Assembly (NCBI GenBank): GCA_030149165.1
Contig: JASBRY010000008.1
Coordinates: forward strand, 496,001-560,000
Length of the DNA: 64,000 bases
Direction: 5' to 3'
Source: Phycisphaerales bacterium
Lineage (GTDB): Bacteria; Planctomycetota; Phycisphaerae; Phycisphaerales; UBA1924
The notes beneath the pieces are model-generated. The model saw nothing but the letters and a program-made list of their open reading frames with translations, made no database searches and was not told where the DNA came from. Positions 15,878 through 23,855 of the stretch are shown here, in pieces. The translations under genes were made by a program, and so were the position numbers. The stretch's first letter is position 1; each line of letters opens with the position of its first letter.

Positions 15878-16981
15878 TCAGATTCCGTACCACTGATCCA
15901 GAGTCTGCTCACAGGCGCTTCGGTAAAGCACCTTGAGACGATGCTCGCTCAGCGCATGCCCGTGTAGTGCTGGAGCACTGAGCTCGTCATAGCGATCGTG
16001 ATCACACATTGCGAGATCTGGATCCGCGATGTTCGACTCACCTCGATAATCTGTCTCGTACATAGTCCTCAGCGCCCAATAGCGCGATGCGTAGAGATCA
16101 AACGCCTCATCTTCACTGCTGGCGAGTTGATTCCCGAACTCTGGACTGTCAGGATCCGTCGAGAACAAGTGTTGATCGTGTGTGACGATATCTGATCCGA
16201 AGATGACGCGTCCCTCGAAGCGATCAAAGAACGCGACCAACTCATCGGTTGGCTGCTTCGACAGTTCGCGGATCATCCACTTGGTCGCGCTGGTATCGAG
16301 CACGAGATCGGGATGTCGATCCATCAACTCTGTGAGGAATCCGAGATCCTCTGGACTACCCCCCATATGAGCACCCAAGCATCGCATACCTGTTTTCTCG
16401 AGCAATCTATTGAGTGATTCGTATTGATCGCGCTTCGTGCCGTAGACGGATGCATCCTTGTACATCGTCGAAAACCAAGTGTCTGGGTCCGCGACATGGA
16501 CCATGAGGTTCATCCCCAGTTCCTTGGCGCGCTGCGCGATCTTGAGTTTCCAAGGCGAATCAAACGGCACAATTTCCTCGGGTGGAAGACCAATCGCGCC
16601 GGCATAATCACGCAATCTCGGCGCTCCCCAGAACTTGACCATCCGCGCTCCGAGTGCGTGCCACTTCTCAAGATTCTCAAGAAATCCTTCTGTGTGAGCC
16701 CACTTGCGATCCTCATGCATGTATTCAGGGATCGCGACGAAGCGGATCCGATCCCCCATCACTTCCTTGACCTTCTCAGCGTGTGCGAGTTGTGTCTGCG
16801 AGTACACGCGTTCGATGCCGTAGAGATCGCACACCTCTTTGTAAACCTTCGCGGCATGCTCTCCATTGATATGCGCATGACCATCAATGATTGGGACGAC
16901 CGGCTTCCCAAGACGCTCCGCTTCTGCTCGATAATCGAGTCCGAGACGATTCGCCGCAGTCATCTGGGTTTGCTCGCTCAT
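15878..16981 (-). CDS. Amidohydrolase-family (Amidohydro_2-type) metal-dependent hydrolase
   Basis: 367 aa. The N-terminal DGHAHING carries the HxH metal-binding pair, LMVHVAD and CLGAHMGG supply later histidines, and VIFGSDIVTHDQH contains the C-terminal catalytic Asp. This pattern fits TIM-barrel amidohydrolases of the Amidohydro_2 group. The substrate cannot be assigned. The start at 16981 is chosen because an AGGAGG site precedes it by about 7 bases; the frame is open 11 codons further upstream. It is divergent from the glycosyltransferase gene, with an 82-base shared promoter region. Confidence 0.82.
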   Translation of the reverse strand: MSEQTQMTAANRLGLDYRAEAERLGKPVVPIIDGHAHINGEHAAKVYKEVCDLYGIERVYSQTQLAHAEKVKEVMGDRIRFVAIPEYMHEDRKWAHTEGFLENLEKWHALGARMVKFWGAPRLRDYAGAIGLPPEEIVPFDSPWKLKIAQRAKELGMNLMVHVADPDTWFSTMYKDASVYGTKRDQYESLNRLLEKTGMRCLGAHMGGSPEDLGFLTELMDRHPDLVLDTSATKWMIRELSKQPTDELVAFFDRFEGRVIFGSDIVTHDQHLFSTDPDSPEFGNQLASSEDEAFDLYASRYWALRTMYETDYRGESNIADPDLAMCDHDRYDELSAPALHGHALSEHRLKVLYRSACEQTLDQWYGI

Positions 16982-17063
16982 CGGTCTATCCTCCTGCACT
17001 CTGGTGCGACTCAATCACCAGTTCACAAGCATAGACCCAACCGAACGGTTAGATATTCCACGA

Positions 17064-18224
17064 ATGTCCGATTCCAGCTCCAAATCATCGAAGAAGCTCA
17101 ACATCGCGCTGGCGCACGATTGGCTCGTCGCGCGAAGAGGGGGCGAGCTCGTTCTCGACGCGATCGCATCCCATCTGATCAGGAGCGGACATCGGATCAC
17201 CAAGCTCTACACGATGTTCGATTCTGGGAATCCGATCACGCCGGCGATTGATGCACTGAACAAATCGACTTCGACACTCAATCACTTTCCGAGTCCACTG
17301 CGTCGATGGTTGCTCCCAATGTATCCGCGTGCTGTGGAACAGTTGAGCAAGCGCGTAGCTCACGACCATGAGCACAAACCGATCGATCTGCTGATTTCCA
17401 CTTCGTCTTCAGCGATTAAAGCGCTCCAAGCTCCCGATGGAGTTCCTCATATCTGCTACTGTCACGCGCCGGCGCGGTATCTCTGGTCACAGAGCGAGCA
17501 GTACACAGCGCAGCGTGGATTCAAGTCCAAGCTCCGCGCCGCGGGACTCGATCACTTCGGTGATTCGCTGCGCTCCTGGGACAAACGAACTGCTTCGCAT
17601 GTGACCCAGTTCATCGCGAACTCCAACTTCATCGCTCGGCAGATCGAATCGATCTACGAACGCGATGCCGTGGTCATCCATCCACCAATCCGCACCGATT
17701 ACTTCACTCCAGACGAGACGCAACGAAACGAACGCTTGCTGTATGTCGGCGCGCTCGAACCCTACAAGCGTGTTGACCTCGCGATCGATGCCGCGGGAAC
17801 CCTCGGACTCCCGATCGACATTGTGGGAACAGGTTCAGAGACTCCGAAACCAAGCAATCCAGAGCACGCAAAGGCAGCGACTTTCCACGGCTTTCTCCCT
17901 GATTCGCAGGTCCGATCGCTGTTCCGTTCGTGTAAAGCACTGATCCAACCGCAGGTTGAGGACTTCGGGATGACCGCCGTCGAAGCGCAAGCATGTGGCT
18001 GTCCGATCATCGCACGACGCGCCGGCGGAGCGTTGGACTCCGTCATCGAAACCAAGACAGGACGATTCTTCGATCACGCGAGCGCCGATGAACTCGCGGA
18101 CGCGATCGACAAACTCTCCGCGCATCCGATCAATCCTGAAGACTGTCGAAAGAATGCGTTGCGGTTTTCATTTGAAGCGTTTGAGCAGAAGCTCGATGCC
18201 GTGATTGAATCGGTCATTCGTTGA
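17064..18224 (+). CDS. Glycosyltransferase family 4 protein
   Basis: 386 aa cytoplasmic or membrane-associated sugar transferase with two Rossmann domains (GT-B fold). The N-terminal domain begins IALAHDWLVARRGGELVLDA. The C-terminal nucleotide-sugar domain has RLLYVGALEPYKRVDLAIDA, HGFLPDSQVRSLF, and the family motif EDFGMTAVEAQACGCPIIA including the E-x7-E region. Probably used for exopolysaccharide or glycolipid synthesis, but no other glycan genes are adjacent, so the acceptor is unknown. The ATG at 17064 gives the standard N-terminus; the open frame extends 20 codons upstream without support. Confidence 0.88.
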   Translation: MSDSSSKSSKKLNIALAHDWLVARRGGELVLDAIASHLIRSGHRITKLYTMFDSGNPITPAIDALNKSTSTLNHFPSPLRRWLLPMYPRAVEQLSKRVAHDHEHKPIDLLISTSSSAIKALQAPDGVPHICYCHAPARYLWSQSEQYTAQRGFKSKLRAAGLDHFGDSLRSWDKRTASHVTQFIANSNFIARQIESIYERDAVVIHPPIRTDYFTPDETQRNERLLYVGALEPYKRVDLAIDAAGTLGLPIDIVGTGSETPKPSNPEHAKAATFHGFLPDSQVRSLFRSCKALIQPQVEDFGMTAVEAQACGCPIIARRAGGALDSVIETKTGRFFDHASADELADAIDKLSAHPINPEDCRKNALRFSFEAFEQKLDAVIESVIR

Positions 18225-18228
18225 GTGA

Positions 18229-18747
18229 TTACTCGACTTCCTCGGAGATCTCTTGATCGATCTCAACGCTCTCACCCTCGTGTCTAATCCCCACGACAGT
18301 GCCGACAAAGAACTCGAATGCGTTCTCGATGTCCACTCGGCGCAGGACCTCGCAATCGATCCATGTTCGGCATTGAGGCAGCAGCGGGCTTCCAGTCACA
18401 AGCGTTTCACTCGCGAGCGTGTCGAAGGGATCGGATCCTTGCACATAGATCGCAGAGTCGGCGCCGTTGAGCCGTTCTCCGAAACGACGCGTGATGAACT
18501 TGTCGTCCTCGTCGATGAATCCGATCGCGAAGGATCTTGAATCGCGGATGAGCGGATCGATCTCGTGTCCCTTGCGGACCGAAACCCCGATCAGCAACGG
18601 CTCGAGCATGAGCCATTGAACAGACTCAACGAGTATCCCAGATCGCGATCCGTCATAGCAGGAGGTCATGAGGTATCGCCCGCGCTCAATGCGAGCGATC
18701 GCGCTGTCGATGACTTGTTGCTGAACTGTGTTCAACGGCGTCTCCAT
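18229..18747 (-). CDS. Flavin reductase-like (FMN-binding split-barrel) domain protein
   Basis: 172 aa. The sequence pattern (YLMTSCYDGSRSGILVESVQ, LLIGVSVRKGHEIDPLIRDS, SFAIGFIDEDDKFI) matches the flavin reductase-like split barrel that binds FMN. Such proteins reduce flavins or act as small flavoproteins; the partner oxygenase, if any, is not nearby. The ATG at 18747 is the only sensible start. It converges with the glycosyltransferase gene, leaving four bases between stops, and has no neighbour on its own strand that suggests a pathway. Confidence 0.75.
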   Translation of the reverse strand: METPLNTVQQQVIDSAIARIERGRYLMTSCYDGSRSGILVESVQWLMLEPLLIGVSVRKGHEIDPLIRDSRSFAIGFIDEDDKFITRRFGERLNGADSAIYVQGSDPFDTLASETLVTGSPLLPQCRTWIDCEVLRRVDIENAFEFFVGTVVGIRHEGESVEIDQEISEEVE

Positions 18748-19046
18748 GACTCCATTCGTGCTCGAAATCCAATCCGATGAAGCACTTGTGCAAAATCGAC
18801 TTCATCCAGAATCGACTTCGCGCACTTCTCATAATTTCCTCATCTCTTCACACTCAAGCGTCCTCATAGTGCAAAAGCATGATAATCAGGGAGTTACGAG
18901 ACGCACAGTTTGCGCGGCGACTGATTAGATGATGGATTGCTGTCCACATTCAGTCCCCAAAATGACGGACTGTGGGTTCAGCGGGTTGCGTTGTGGGTCG
19001 AAGTGGGACATAATCCCATACATGACCACCACCGAGGCCTCAACCC
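18748..19046 (+). promoter_or_regulatory. mraZ promoter region with GTGGG repeats
   Basis: 299 bases without a gene. Four GTGGG-like units on the plus strand start at 18972, 18981 (GCGGGT), 18993 and 19003, spaced 9, 12 and 10 bases. MraZ in E. coli binds tandem TGGG repeats at 10-base intervals. A possible promoter has -35 TTGCGT at 18987-18992 and -10 CATAAT at 19009-19014 with a 16-base spacer, placing the last two repeats between -35 and -10. The rest of the gap shows nothing clear. Confidence 0.6.
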
Positions 19047-19511
19047 GTGCCATTCACCGGACAAGCCAATGCGACGATCGACGCCAAGATGCGCCTCGCG
19101 ATCCCGGCCAAGTTCCGCAATCGCTGGGATCCCAACCAGGACGGCGCGACATGGTTCTGCATTCCATGGCCTCAGACCAAAACACTTCGGCTCTATACCC
19201 ACTCGATGTTCAACGAGCTCTATTCCGCCGGTCGTCGAGCGCCGAGTCTGACTCCATCGCCGGACCAGTCCGAGCTGGATGCGATTCTGTACTCAGCGGC
19301 CGAGGAAGTGGATGTGGATGCGAACCACCGTATCCGTTTGCCCGCATGGCAGGTCGAGACGCTGTCGCTCCCACGCGACATCGTCGTGATCGGTGCGGGG
19401 GATCGCTTGGAGATCCGAGACCGAGAATCTTGGCAAGCAGCGTTCAACGACAAGCTCGCGCGTATGCACGAGATCGCGGAGAAGATCAGCTCGCAACAAG
19501 CCGGGGGATGA
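19047..19511 (+). CDS. mraZ: Transcriptional regulator MraZ
   Basis: 154 aa DNA-binding protein of the AbrB-like fold, normally autoregulating the division/cell-wall cluster. It has two MraZ half-domains: residues 1-25 (FTGQANATIDAKMRLAIPAK, with the D-x-K-x-R motif) and about 85-105 (VDVDANHRIRLPAWQVETL). The GTG at 19047 gives the standard N-terminus and follows a GAGG at about 9 bases. Unlike in most bacteria it is not followed by rsmH or ftsI. The only coupled reading frame is a 35-codon ORF, then a foldable RNA region and terminator. The upstream GTGGG repeats suggest it regulates itself. Confidence 0.92.
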   Translation: MPFTGQANATIDAKMRLAIPAKFRNRWDPNQDGATWFCIPWPQTKTLRLYTHSMFNELYSAGRRAPSLTPSPDQSELDAILYSAAEEVDVDANHRIRLPAWQVETLSLPRDIVVIGAGDRLEIRDRESWQAAFNDKLARMHEIAEKISSQQAGG

Positions 19512-19615
19512 ATCACGCCAGAGGGAGCACAGACGCACCTGATGGCACAAGCGTCGACGAGATGATCTTGCCTGCTCTGATCGTCGAGACAACCGGACCG
19601 AGTCGAGGGGCGTGA
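19508..19615 (+). CDS. Possible small protein translationally coupled to mraZ
   Basis: A 35-codon frame whose ATG overlaps the mraZ stop in an ATGA arrangement, with GGGGG just before it. It starts MNHARGSTDAPDGTSVDEMI and has a short hydrophobic stretch (ILPALIVE). I recognise no family. Its last codons form one side of the outer helix of the structured RNA that follows. It could be a real microprotein, a leader-type peptide or chance. Confidence 0.3.
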   Translation: MNHARGSTDAPDGTSVDEMILPALIVETTGPSRGA

Positions 19616-19716
19616 GGTTTGTGCGACCTTGCCCCACCAAGGACGGGATCGAAGCGCAAGGAAGCGCCTCGGTCAGGGACACACCCCGGCAGGGGTCGCA
19701 CCCAAGACTCGGAACC
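19595..19716 (+). ncRNA. Candidate structured RNA downstream of mraZ
   Basis: About 122 bases fold into one long nested hairpin by inspection. The outer helix pairs 19598-19604 with 19706-19712, perfect over 7 bp and extendable past a bulge to 19595/19716. The middle helix pairs 19621-19633 with 19688-19701 (8 perfect pairs plus more past a bulge). The inner helix pairs 19647-19652 with 19669-19674, and the tip pairs 19654-19657 with 19664-19667 around the loop AAGGAA. A strong terminator follows at once. It does not carry the conserved SRP, RNase P or tmRNA motifs I know. It could be a small RNA or a stabilised 3' end of the mraZ message. Confidence 0.55.
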
Positions 19717-19722
19717 AACATC

Positions 19723-19761
19723 GCCCTCCCGACCACCACCGGGAGGGCTTTTCATTTTTTG
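19723..19761 (+). terminator. Rho-independent terminator after mraZ/structured RNA
   Basis: Perfect 8-bp GC-rich stem 19723-19730/19742-19749 with an 11-base loop, followed by TTTTCATTTTTT. It is oriented for plus-strand transcription and therefore closes the mraZ transcription unit. Confidence 0.93.
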
Positions 19762-19782
19762 ACAGCATCGTCTGAACACGAC

Positions 19783-20604
19783 CTAAGAGTTTTCTCCACG
19801 CCGTTTCTTCATCACTCTTCTCAGCGCCCAATCGGTGGTTCCTGGGAACGCGACGCTCGCGCCCAGCGCCAGACGCACGGGCCAGCTCGTCCAGACCTCG
19901 CCTTTGGGTCTTTGCAGGCATTTGACAATCGCACGCGCCACACGATCTGGTGATTGCATGAACCGCTCACTCGATCCCGCGAGATCCAGATCACCTCCGG
20001 ATCGTTTCGCGGCTTCGTTGAAAAACTCGGTCTTTGTCCCGATCGGATGCACACTCGAGACATGGATGCTGGTGTTGTGCAGTTCCATCCGCATCGCGCG
20101 ACAGAAATGGTCCTGCGCCGCTTTGGTCGCGCAGTACGCGCCATAGTGCGGCAGTCCGATCTTGCTCAGACAACTCGCGACCATCAACGCGTGTCCAGAT
20201 CCTTGGTCTTTGAATCGAGCAATCGCAGGCTGGACCAAACGCAGTGATCCGAAGAAGTTGGTCTCGAACATCGCTCGGATGTCTTCTTGCGACGAGGTAT
20301 GGCACGCTTGCTCGTGTCCGTATCCCGCGTTTGCGAGCACGGCGTACATCGAGCCGAATCGATCGACACACGACTCCAATGCTCGCTCGCAGTCTTCATC
20401 AGAGTCCACAGATCCCACGATGATGTGCGATTGATCCGCGCCGATCCGATCCGCGACCTCTTTGAGTCGATCTTCTCGGCGCGCCATCAGCGCGACCTTC
20501 ATCCCGGCATTGGCGCACGCGATCGCCGTCGCGGCTCCGATCCCAGAGGACGCGCCGCTGATCAAGATCGGTTTGTTGTGGAGATCGATCACCTCTGCTC
20601 GCAT
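19783..20604 (-). CDS. Short-chain dehydrogenase/reductase (SDR)
   Basis: 273 aa NAD(P)-dependent oxidoreductase. It has the Rossmann motif GASSGIGA near residue 17, the NAG motif in VLANAGYG, a catalytic Ser in VASCLSKIG and the YxxxK pair in YGAYCATKAA. The basic residues after the second strand (ALMARREDRL) suggest preference for NADPH. The C-terminal ~40 residues are typical for membrane-proximal SDRs with an acyl or lipid substrate, but the substrate is unknown. It is the last gene of a long minus-strand series, 33 bases after the entericidin gene. Confidence 0.88.
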   Translation of the reverse strand: MRAEVIDLHNKPILISGASSGIGAATAIACANAGMKVALMARREDRLKEVADRIGADQSHIIVGSVDSDEDCERALESCVDRFGSMYAVLANAGYGHEQACHTSSQEDIRAMFETNFFGSLRLVQPAIARFKDQGSGHALMVASCLSKIGLPHYGAYCATKAAQDHFCRAMRMELHNTSIHVSSVHPIGTKTEFFNEAAKRSGGDLDLAGSSERFMQSPDRVARAIVKCLQRPKGEVWTSWPVRLALGASVAFPGTTDWALRRVMKKRRGENS

Positions 20605-20637
20605 TCTGTTTGAGGGAGGGTCGAGATTGGTATTGCT

Positions 20638-20790
20638 TTAGTTCTGATTTGGATCAAGCGCATCGGCAGCGGAGCTGATGTCCTTGCCCACGCCTCGCAC
20701 GGTGTTGCATGAAGCCAACGCGAGGATACCTCCTGCGCAAAGGATCGCCGCGAGCATCCGGGCCATATCACGGAGAGTTGTGCGTTTCAT
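20638..20790 (-). CDS. Entericidin EcnA/B-family small lipoprotein
   Basis: 50 aa. A short N-terminus and hydrophobic signal (MARMLAAILCAGGILALASC) end in a lipobox cysteine followed by NTVRGVGKDISSAADAL, which matches the entericidin motif CNTxxGxGxDI. Entericidins are small cell-envelope lipoproteins, first described as an antidote/toxin pair (EcnA/EcnB) in Enterobacteria; here only one copy is present. Its start overlaps the end of murJ by 23 bases, so translation is probably coupled. Its role in planctomycetes is not established. Confidence 0.82.
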   Translation of the reverse strand: MKRTTLRDMARMLAAILCAGGILALASCNTVRGVGKDISSAADALDPNQN

Positions 20791-22432
20791 TCTGTTGTGC
20801 TCCGTCCTTGCCGATCGCTGTGCCTGCTTGTTCCGTCGAGCGGGCTCCGATCCAGCGGAGTTCATCCATACCCCAGACTATCGACCAGATCGCATAAAAC
20901 GCTGCACCGATCGCACAAATCACAAGCACGCGGAGTGTCTGGATAGACCACTGAGTGGGGAGTTTCCAGATATGCTCAACGCCGAGGATGATGCCGCCCA
21001 TCAGGATCGCGCCGATGGTGATCAGCAGGATCGGACTGAATGATTTGTGTCGCAAACTATTGTCATCATTATGCTTATGAACCGACGCTCTTGAAAGCCA
21101 GATCGTTTGCAGGATCGCACAGATCGCTGTGGACCACGCGAGGCCCGCTTCCTTGAGCCACCAGATCAGCACCAGGTTCAGAGCAATATTGACTCCCACC
21201 ATCATCAGCGCGATCCGCATCGGGGTGCGAGTGTCGCCTTGCGCGTAGAACGCGCGTGTGTAGAGCTGATTGAGTGAGTACGCCCAGATCGCGATGCTGT
21301 ATCCGACGAGCACCGCGGATGCTCGGATGATTCCTGATTCGGAGAAGCCTTCACCGAAACCCGAGTACAGCACGCGGATCAACGGCCCCCCTACCACCAA
21401 CAACCCCACGCTCGCCGGGATACCGATGTACAAGCTCAGACGAACGCCGCGTGACAACATCTCGCGGAATCGTGTGGGGTCTCCGGCAACACGCGACAGC
21501 GCCGGGAACGCGGCGGTCGCGACGGCGATCCCGAATACCCCAAGCGGGAACTGGTACAAACGCTGCGCGTAAAAGAGCACGGCGTTCGCGGATTCATCGA
21601 GCGGATAGTCTCGTCCCGCGATCGTGGGACCAATCCAGTTGGGGTACATCGCGATGAGTGTGTCCGCGAAGCTGTTGAGCTGCAGCGTTCCCAGTCCGAT
21701 CAGCACTGGGATCATGCGGCGCATCATCTGCTTTGCTTCTGTTGAAGCGCTGCTCACGCCGCGTGTCCAGCGGACCTTCCCGCGCAGCGCCCAGAGTGAC
21801 CAAACGACTTGCAGTATCGCAGAACCCACCGCCGCGATCCCGATCGGATACGCCCACACAGCGGGATCCGCATCTTCGATAAAGAAGAACGGCAGCGATG
21901 TTCCGATGATGCAGAGATTCAGCAGGATCGGAGCCGCGGCCCATGGACCGAATCGTCCATGACTCTGGAGCATCCCACCAAGGATCGCGGCGATACAAAT
22001 CATCGGCATGAACGGGAGCATCACCATCACGAGTTTGAGTGAGTACGCACGCTCGGGATGATCCGCAGAAAGCAAGACAGCAACAAGGAGTCCAAGCTCG
22101 ATCAGCAGCGTGATGATCCCGGTCGTCAGCGCGAGCAATCCGATCGTCAGCGAAGCGAACGCGTCTGCTTTCTTTGGATCATTGTCTGCGAGGCGCGTGT
22201 ACTCAGGGATGAACGCCGCGGAAAGAGCGCCTTCTCCAAACAGCCTGCGGAACATATTCGGGATCGCAAACGCCGCGGCGAACGCGGACCCCACCGCCGT
22301 GTCTCCGAATACACGCACCGTGACGAGATCGCGCACAAGACCAAACACACGCGACACGAGCGTCAGTCCCGCGACGGTGCGGGTGTTCTTTCCGAGTGTA
22401 TGTTGCTCAGCGTTGGATTGCACTGGTTTCAA
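20768..22432 (-). CDS. murJ: Lipid II flippase MurJ
   Basis: 554 aa polytopic membrane protein that moves the peptidoglycan precursor lipid II across the inner membrane. The MurJ/MviN features are clear: a start helix with TRTVAGLTLVSRVFGLVRDL, then MFRRLFGEGALSAAFIPEY, and about 14 hydrophobic segments. QLYTRAFYAQGDTRTPMRIAL in the second half is a family signature. Its ATG overlaps the stop of the VanZ-like gene (ATGA). Presence of murJ supports a peptidoglycan-containing wall in this planctomycete. The C-terminal tail (about 25 residues) is hydrophilic and likely cytoplasmic. Confidence 0.95.
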   Translation of the reverse strand: MKPVQSNAEQHTLGKNTRTVAGLTLVSRVFGLVRDLVTVRVFGDTAVGSAFAAAFAIPNMFRRLFGEGALSAAFIPEYTRLADNDPKKADAFASLTIGLLALTTGIITLLIELGLLVAVLLSADHPERAYSLKLVMVMLPFMPMICIAAILGGMLQSHGRFGPWAAAPILLNLCIIGTSLPFFFIEDADPAVWAYPIGIAAVGSAILQVVWSLWALRGKVRWTRGVSSASTEAKQMMRRMIPVLIGLGTLQLNSFADTLIAMYPNWIGPTIAGRDYPLDESANAVLFYAQRLYQFPLGVFGIAVATAAFPALSRVAGDPTRFREMLSRGVRLSLYIGIPASVGLLVVGGPLIRVLYSGFGEGFSESGIIRASAVLVGYSIAIWAYSLNQLYTRAFYAQGDTRTPMRIALMMVGVNIALNLVLIWWLKEAGLAWSTAICAILQTIWLSRASVHKHNDDNSLRHKSFSPILLITIGAILMGGIILGVEHIWKLPTQWSIQTLRVLVICAIGAAFYAIWSIVWGMDELRWIGARSTEQAGTAIGKDGAQQNETHNSP

Positions 22433-22875
22433 GATCGGGTATCGGGGTCGGTCTGGGCCACTGATTCAGGGTTTGATGCCGGGTTTGATTCGGGATCGAT
22501 CGTGCAGCGCCCGCCGTTCTTGAAATACCAGAACACGAACAGCACCAGCGATGCGAGGATCGCGCCGGTCATATCCGCGGCAAGATCGAGCCAATCAAAC
22601 ACTCTATCAAACATGGGCTGGGTCAGTTCATCGAAACACCCGAATGCAATACCGATGAGACCAACCAGCAGCGCGCTGCGACGCACACAGCACTTTGATC
22701 GGACCCAGCCTGTCATCCCGAGCAGTAGGGTCCAGAGTCCGAACGCGCCGACATGGATGACCAGATCCGTCCGACTGATCGGTCCCTTGATCGCAAGTCC
22801 CGGCCAATGCGTCGCGGTCAGCAGCGCGATCGTGTAGATTACAAACGCGATCCGAAAGGAGAGTTGGATCGTCAT
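22429..22875 (-). CDS. VanZ-like membrane protein
   Basis: 148 aa with about four transmembrane segments. The pattern THWPGLAIKGPISRTDLVIHVGAFG near the N-terminus and IGIAFGCFDELTQPMFD, then DWLDLAADMTGAILA, matches the VanZ family (conserved H, E-x2-Q and D-x3-D positions). The family's biochemical role is not settled; the name comes from teicoplanin resistance. It starts 3 bases after the parA stop and overlaps murJ by four bases, so it belongs to a parA-vanZ-murJ unit. The acidic tail after residue 125 is not conserved. Confidence 0.8.
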   Translation of the reverse strand: MTIQLSFRIAFVIYTIALLTATHWPGLAIKGPISRTDLVIHVGAFGLWTLLLGMTGWVRSKCCVRRSALLVGLIGIAFGCFDELTQPMFDRVFDWLDLAADMTGAILASLVLFVFWYFKNGGRCTIDPESNPASNPESVAQTDPDTRS

Positions 22876-22878
22876 GGA

Positions 22879-23787
22879 TCAGTCGCTCTGCATCGGGGCC
22901 GTCTGTGGATTGCCTCGCAGGACATTGATCTCCGCTTCGCTCAGTTCGGATGCTTTGATCGACGCGAGCGCTCGGTCCCATTCCGCGACGATCGAAGCGC
23001 CGAGCGCTTCGTAGTCCTGAGCGCCAGGCGCGCTGGGTTCGTACTGGAAGATCGTTTGTCCGAAGCTCGGACACTCCGCGAGCTTGATGTTACGGCGGAC
23101 GGGTGGTCGATACACCCTCGCGCTCGCCCACGCGCTCCCGGTCTCGCGTCCAGACTCGAAGAAGCGTTCCAAGTCCGCGACGACCTCGCGCGAGTGCGTC
23201 GTCTGCTGCTCGTGCATGCAGAGCACCACTCCAGCGACGCGGAGCTGTGGATTGACCTGCTGTCGCACGAGACCCACGGTTTCGAGGAGCTTGCTGACTC
23301 CTTGAAGCGCCAAGAAATGTGCCTGCATCGGGATGAGCACCTCGCTCGCGGATGCGAGCGCGTTGAGTGTGAGTAGACCCAGTGCTGGTGGGCAATCGAA
23401 GAGCACGAACTCGTGGTCCGTGTCGCGCATCGACAGTGCTTTGGCGAGTCGATTGTTGCGATCCGCAGACGAAGACAGCTCCGTCTCCACCGCCGCGAGA
23501 TCGGTCTCGGCGGGGATCAGATCAAGATTGTCGTCGATGTGTCGGATGCATCCAGAGATCCCCTGCTCAGGTTCGAGCAGCAGATCGTACACGGTAGGGT
23601 CGTCGTCCTCGTCAACACCAACATGGAGCGTTGCGTGCGCTTGGGGGTCCAGATCGACCAGCAGCACCTTGCGTCCCTGACGAGCGATCGACGCGGCGAG
23701 GTTCACGGCGGTCGTGGTCTTGCCCACGCCTCCTTTTTGGTTCATCAACGCAATCGTGCGTACGGGATGCTCAAACTTCTGGTCCAT
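22879..23787 (-). CDS. ParA/Soj-family partition ATPase (orphan)
   Basis: 302 aa. The deviant Walker A motif KGGVGKTT is at residues 18-25, followed by [12 protein letters not shown] (Walker A') and [17 protein letters not shown]. This is the usual ParA/Soj organisation, and the length is slightly above the family norm because of a 45-residue C-terminal extension. The ATG at 23787 is preferred; the open frame continues 40 codons upstream without homology. No parB follows; the next genes are VanZ-like and murJ. It could act in chromosome segregation or position another cargo. Confidence 0.85.
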   Translation of the reverse strand: MDQKFEHPVRTIALMNQKGGVGKTTTAVNLAASIARQGRKVLLVDLDPQAHATLHVGVDEDDDPTVYDLLLEPEQGISGCIRHIDDNLDLIPAETDLAAVETELSSSADRNNRLAKALSMRDTDHEFVLFDCPPALGLLTLNALASASEVLIPMQAHFLALQGVSKLLETVGLVRQQVNPQLRVAGVVLCMHEQQTTHSREVVADLERFFESGRETGSAWASARVYRPPVRRNIKLAECPSFGQTIFQYEPSAPGAQDYEALGASIVAEWDRALASIKASELSEAEINVLRGNPQTAPMQSD

Positions 23788-23855
23788 AGCGTGAGTATAC
23801 CAGAACCATCCGCTCCAAAGTGGTCCAGATCTCGACGAATCGAGCGATTCATACC

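Noticed and set aside
18929..19507. Long frame across mraZ in another frame
   Set aside because: mraZ itself is clearly coding here. Only the last 35 codons beginning at the ATGA overlap were kept as a weak candidate.
19595..19716. Identification of the hairpin RNA as SRP (4.5S) RNA
   Set aside because: The tip has a six-base loop closed by GCGC and lacks the conserved GGAA tetraloop and AGCAG symmetrical-loop motif of SRP RNA.
19512..19782. rsmH (mraW) expected after mraZ
   Set aside because: Neither strand shows the SAM-methyltransferase motifs; the region is non-coding or structured RNA.
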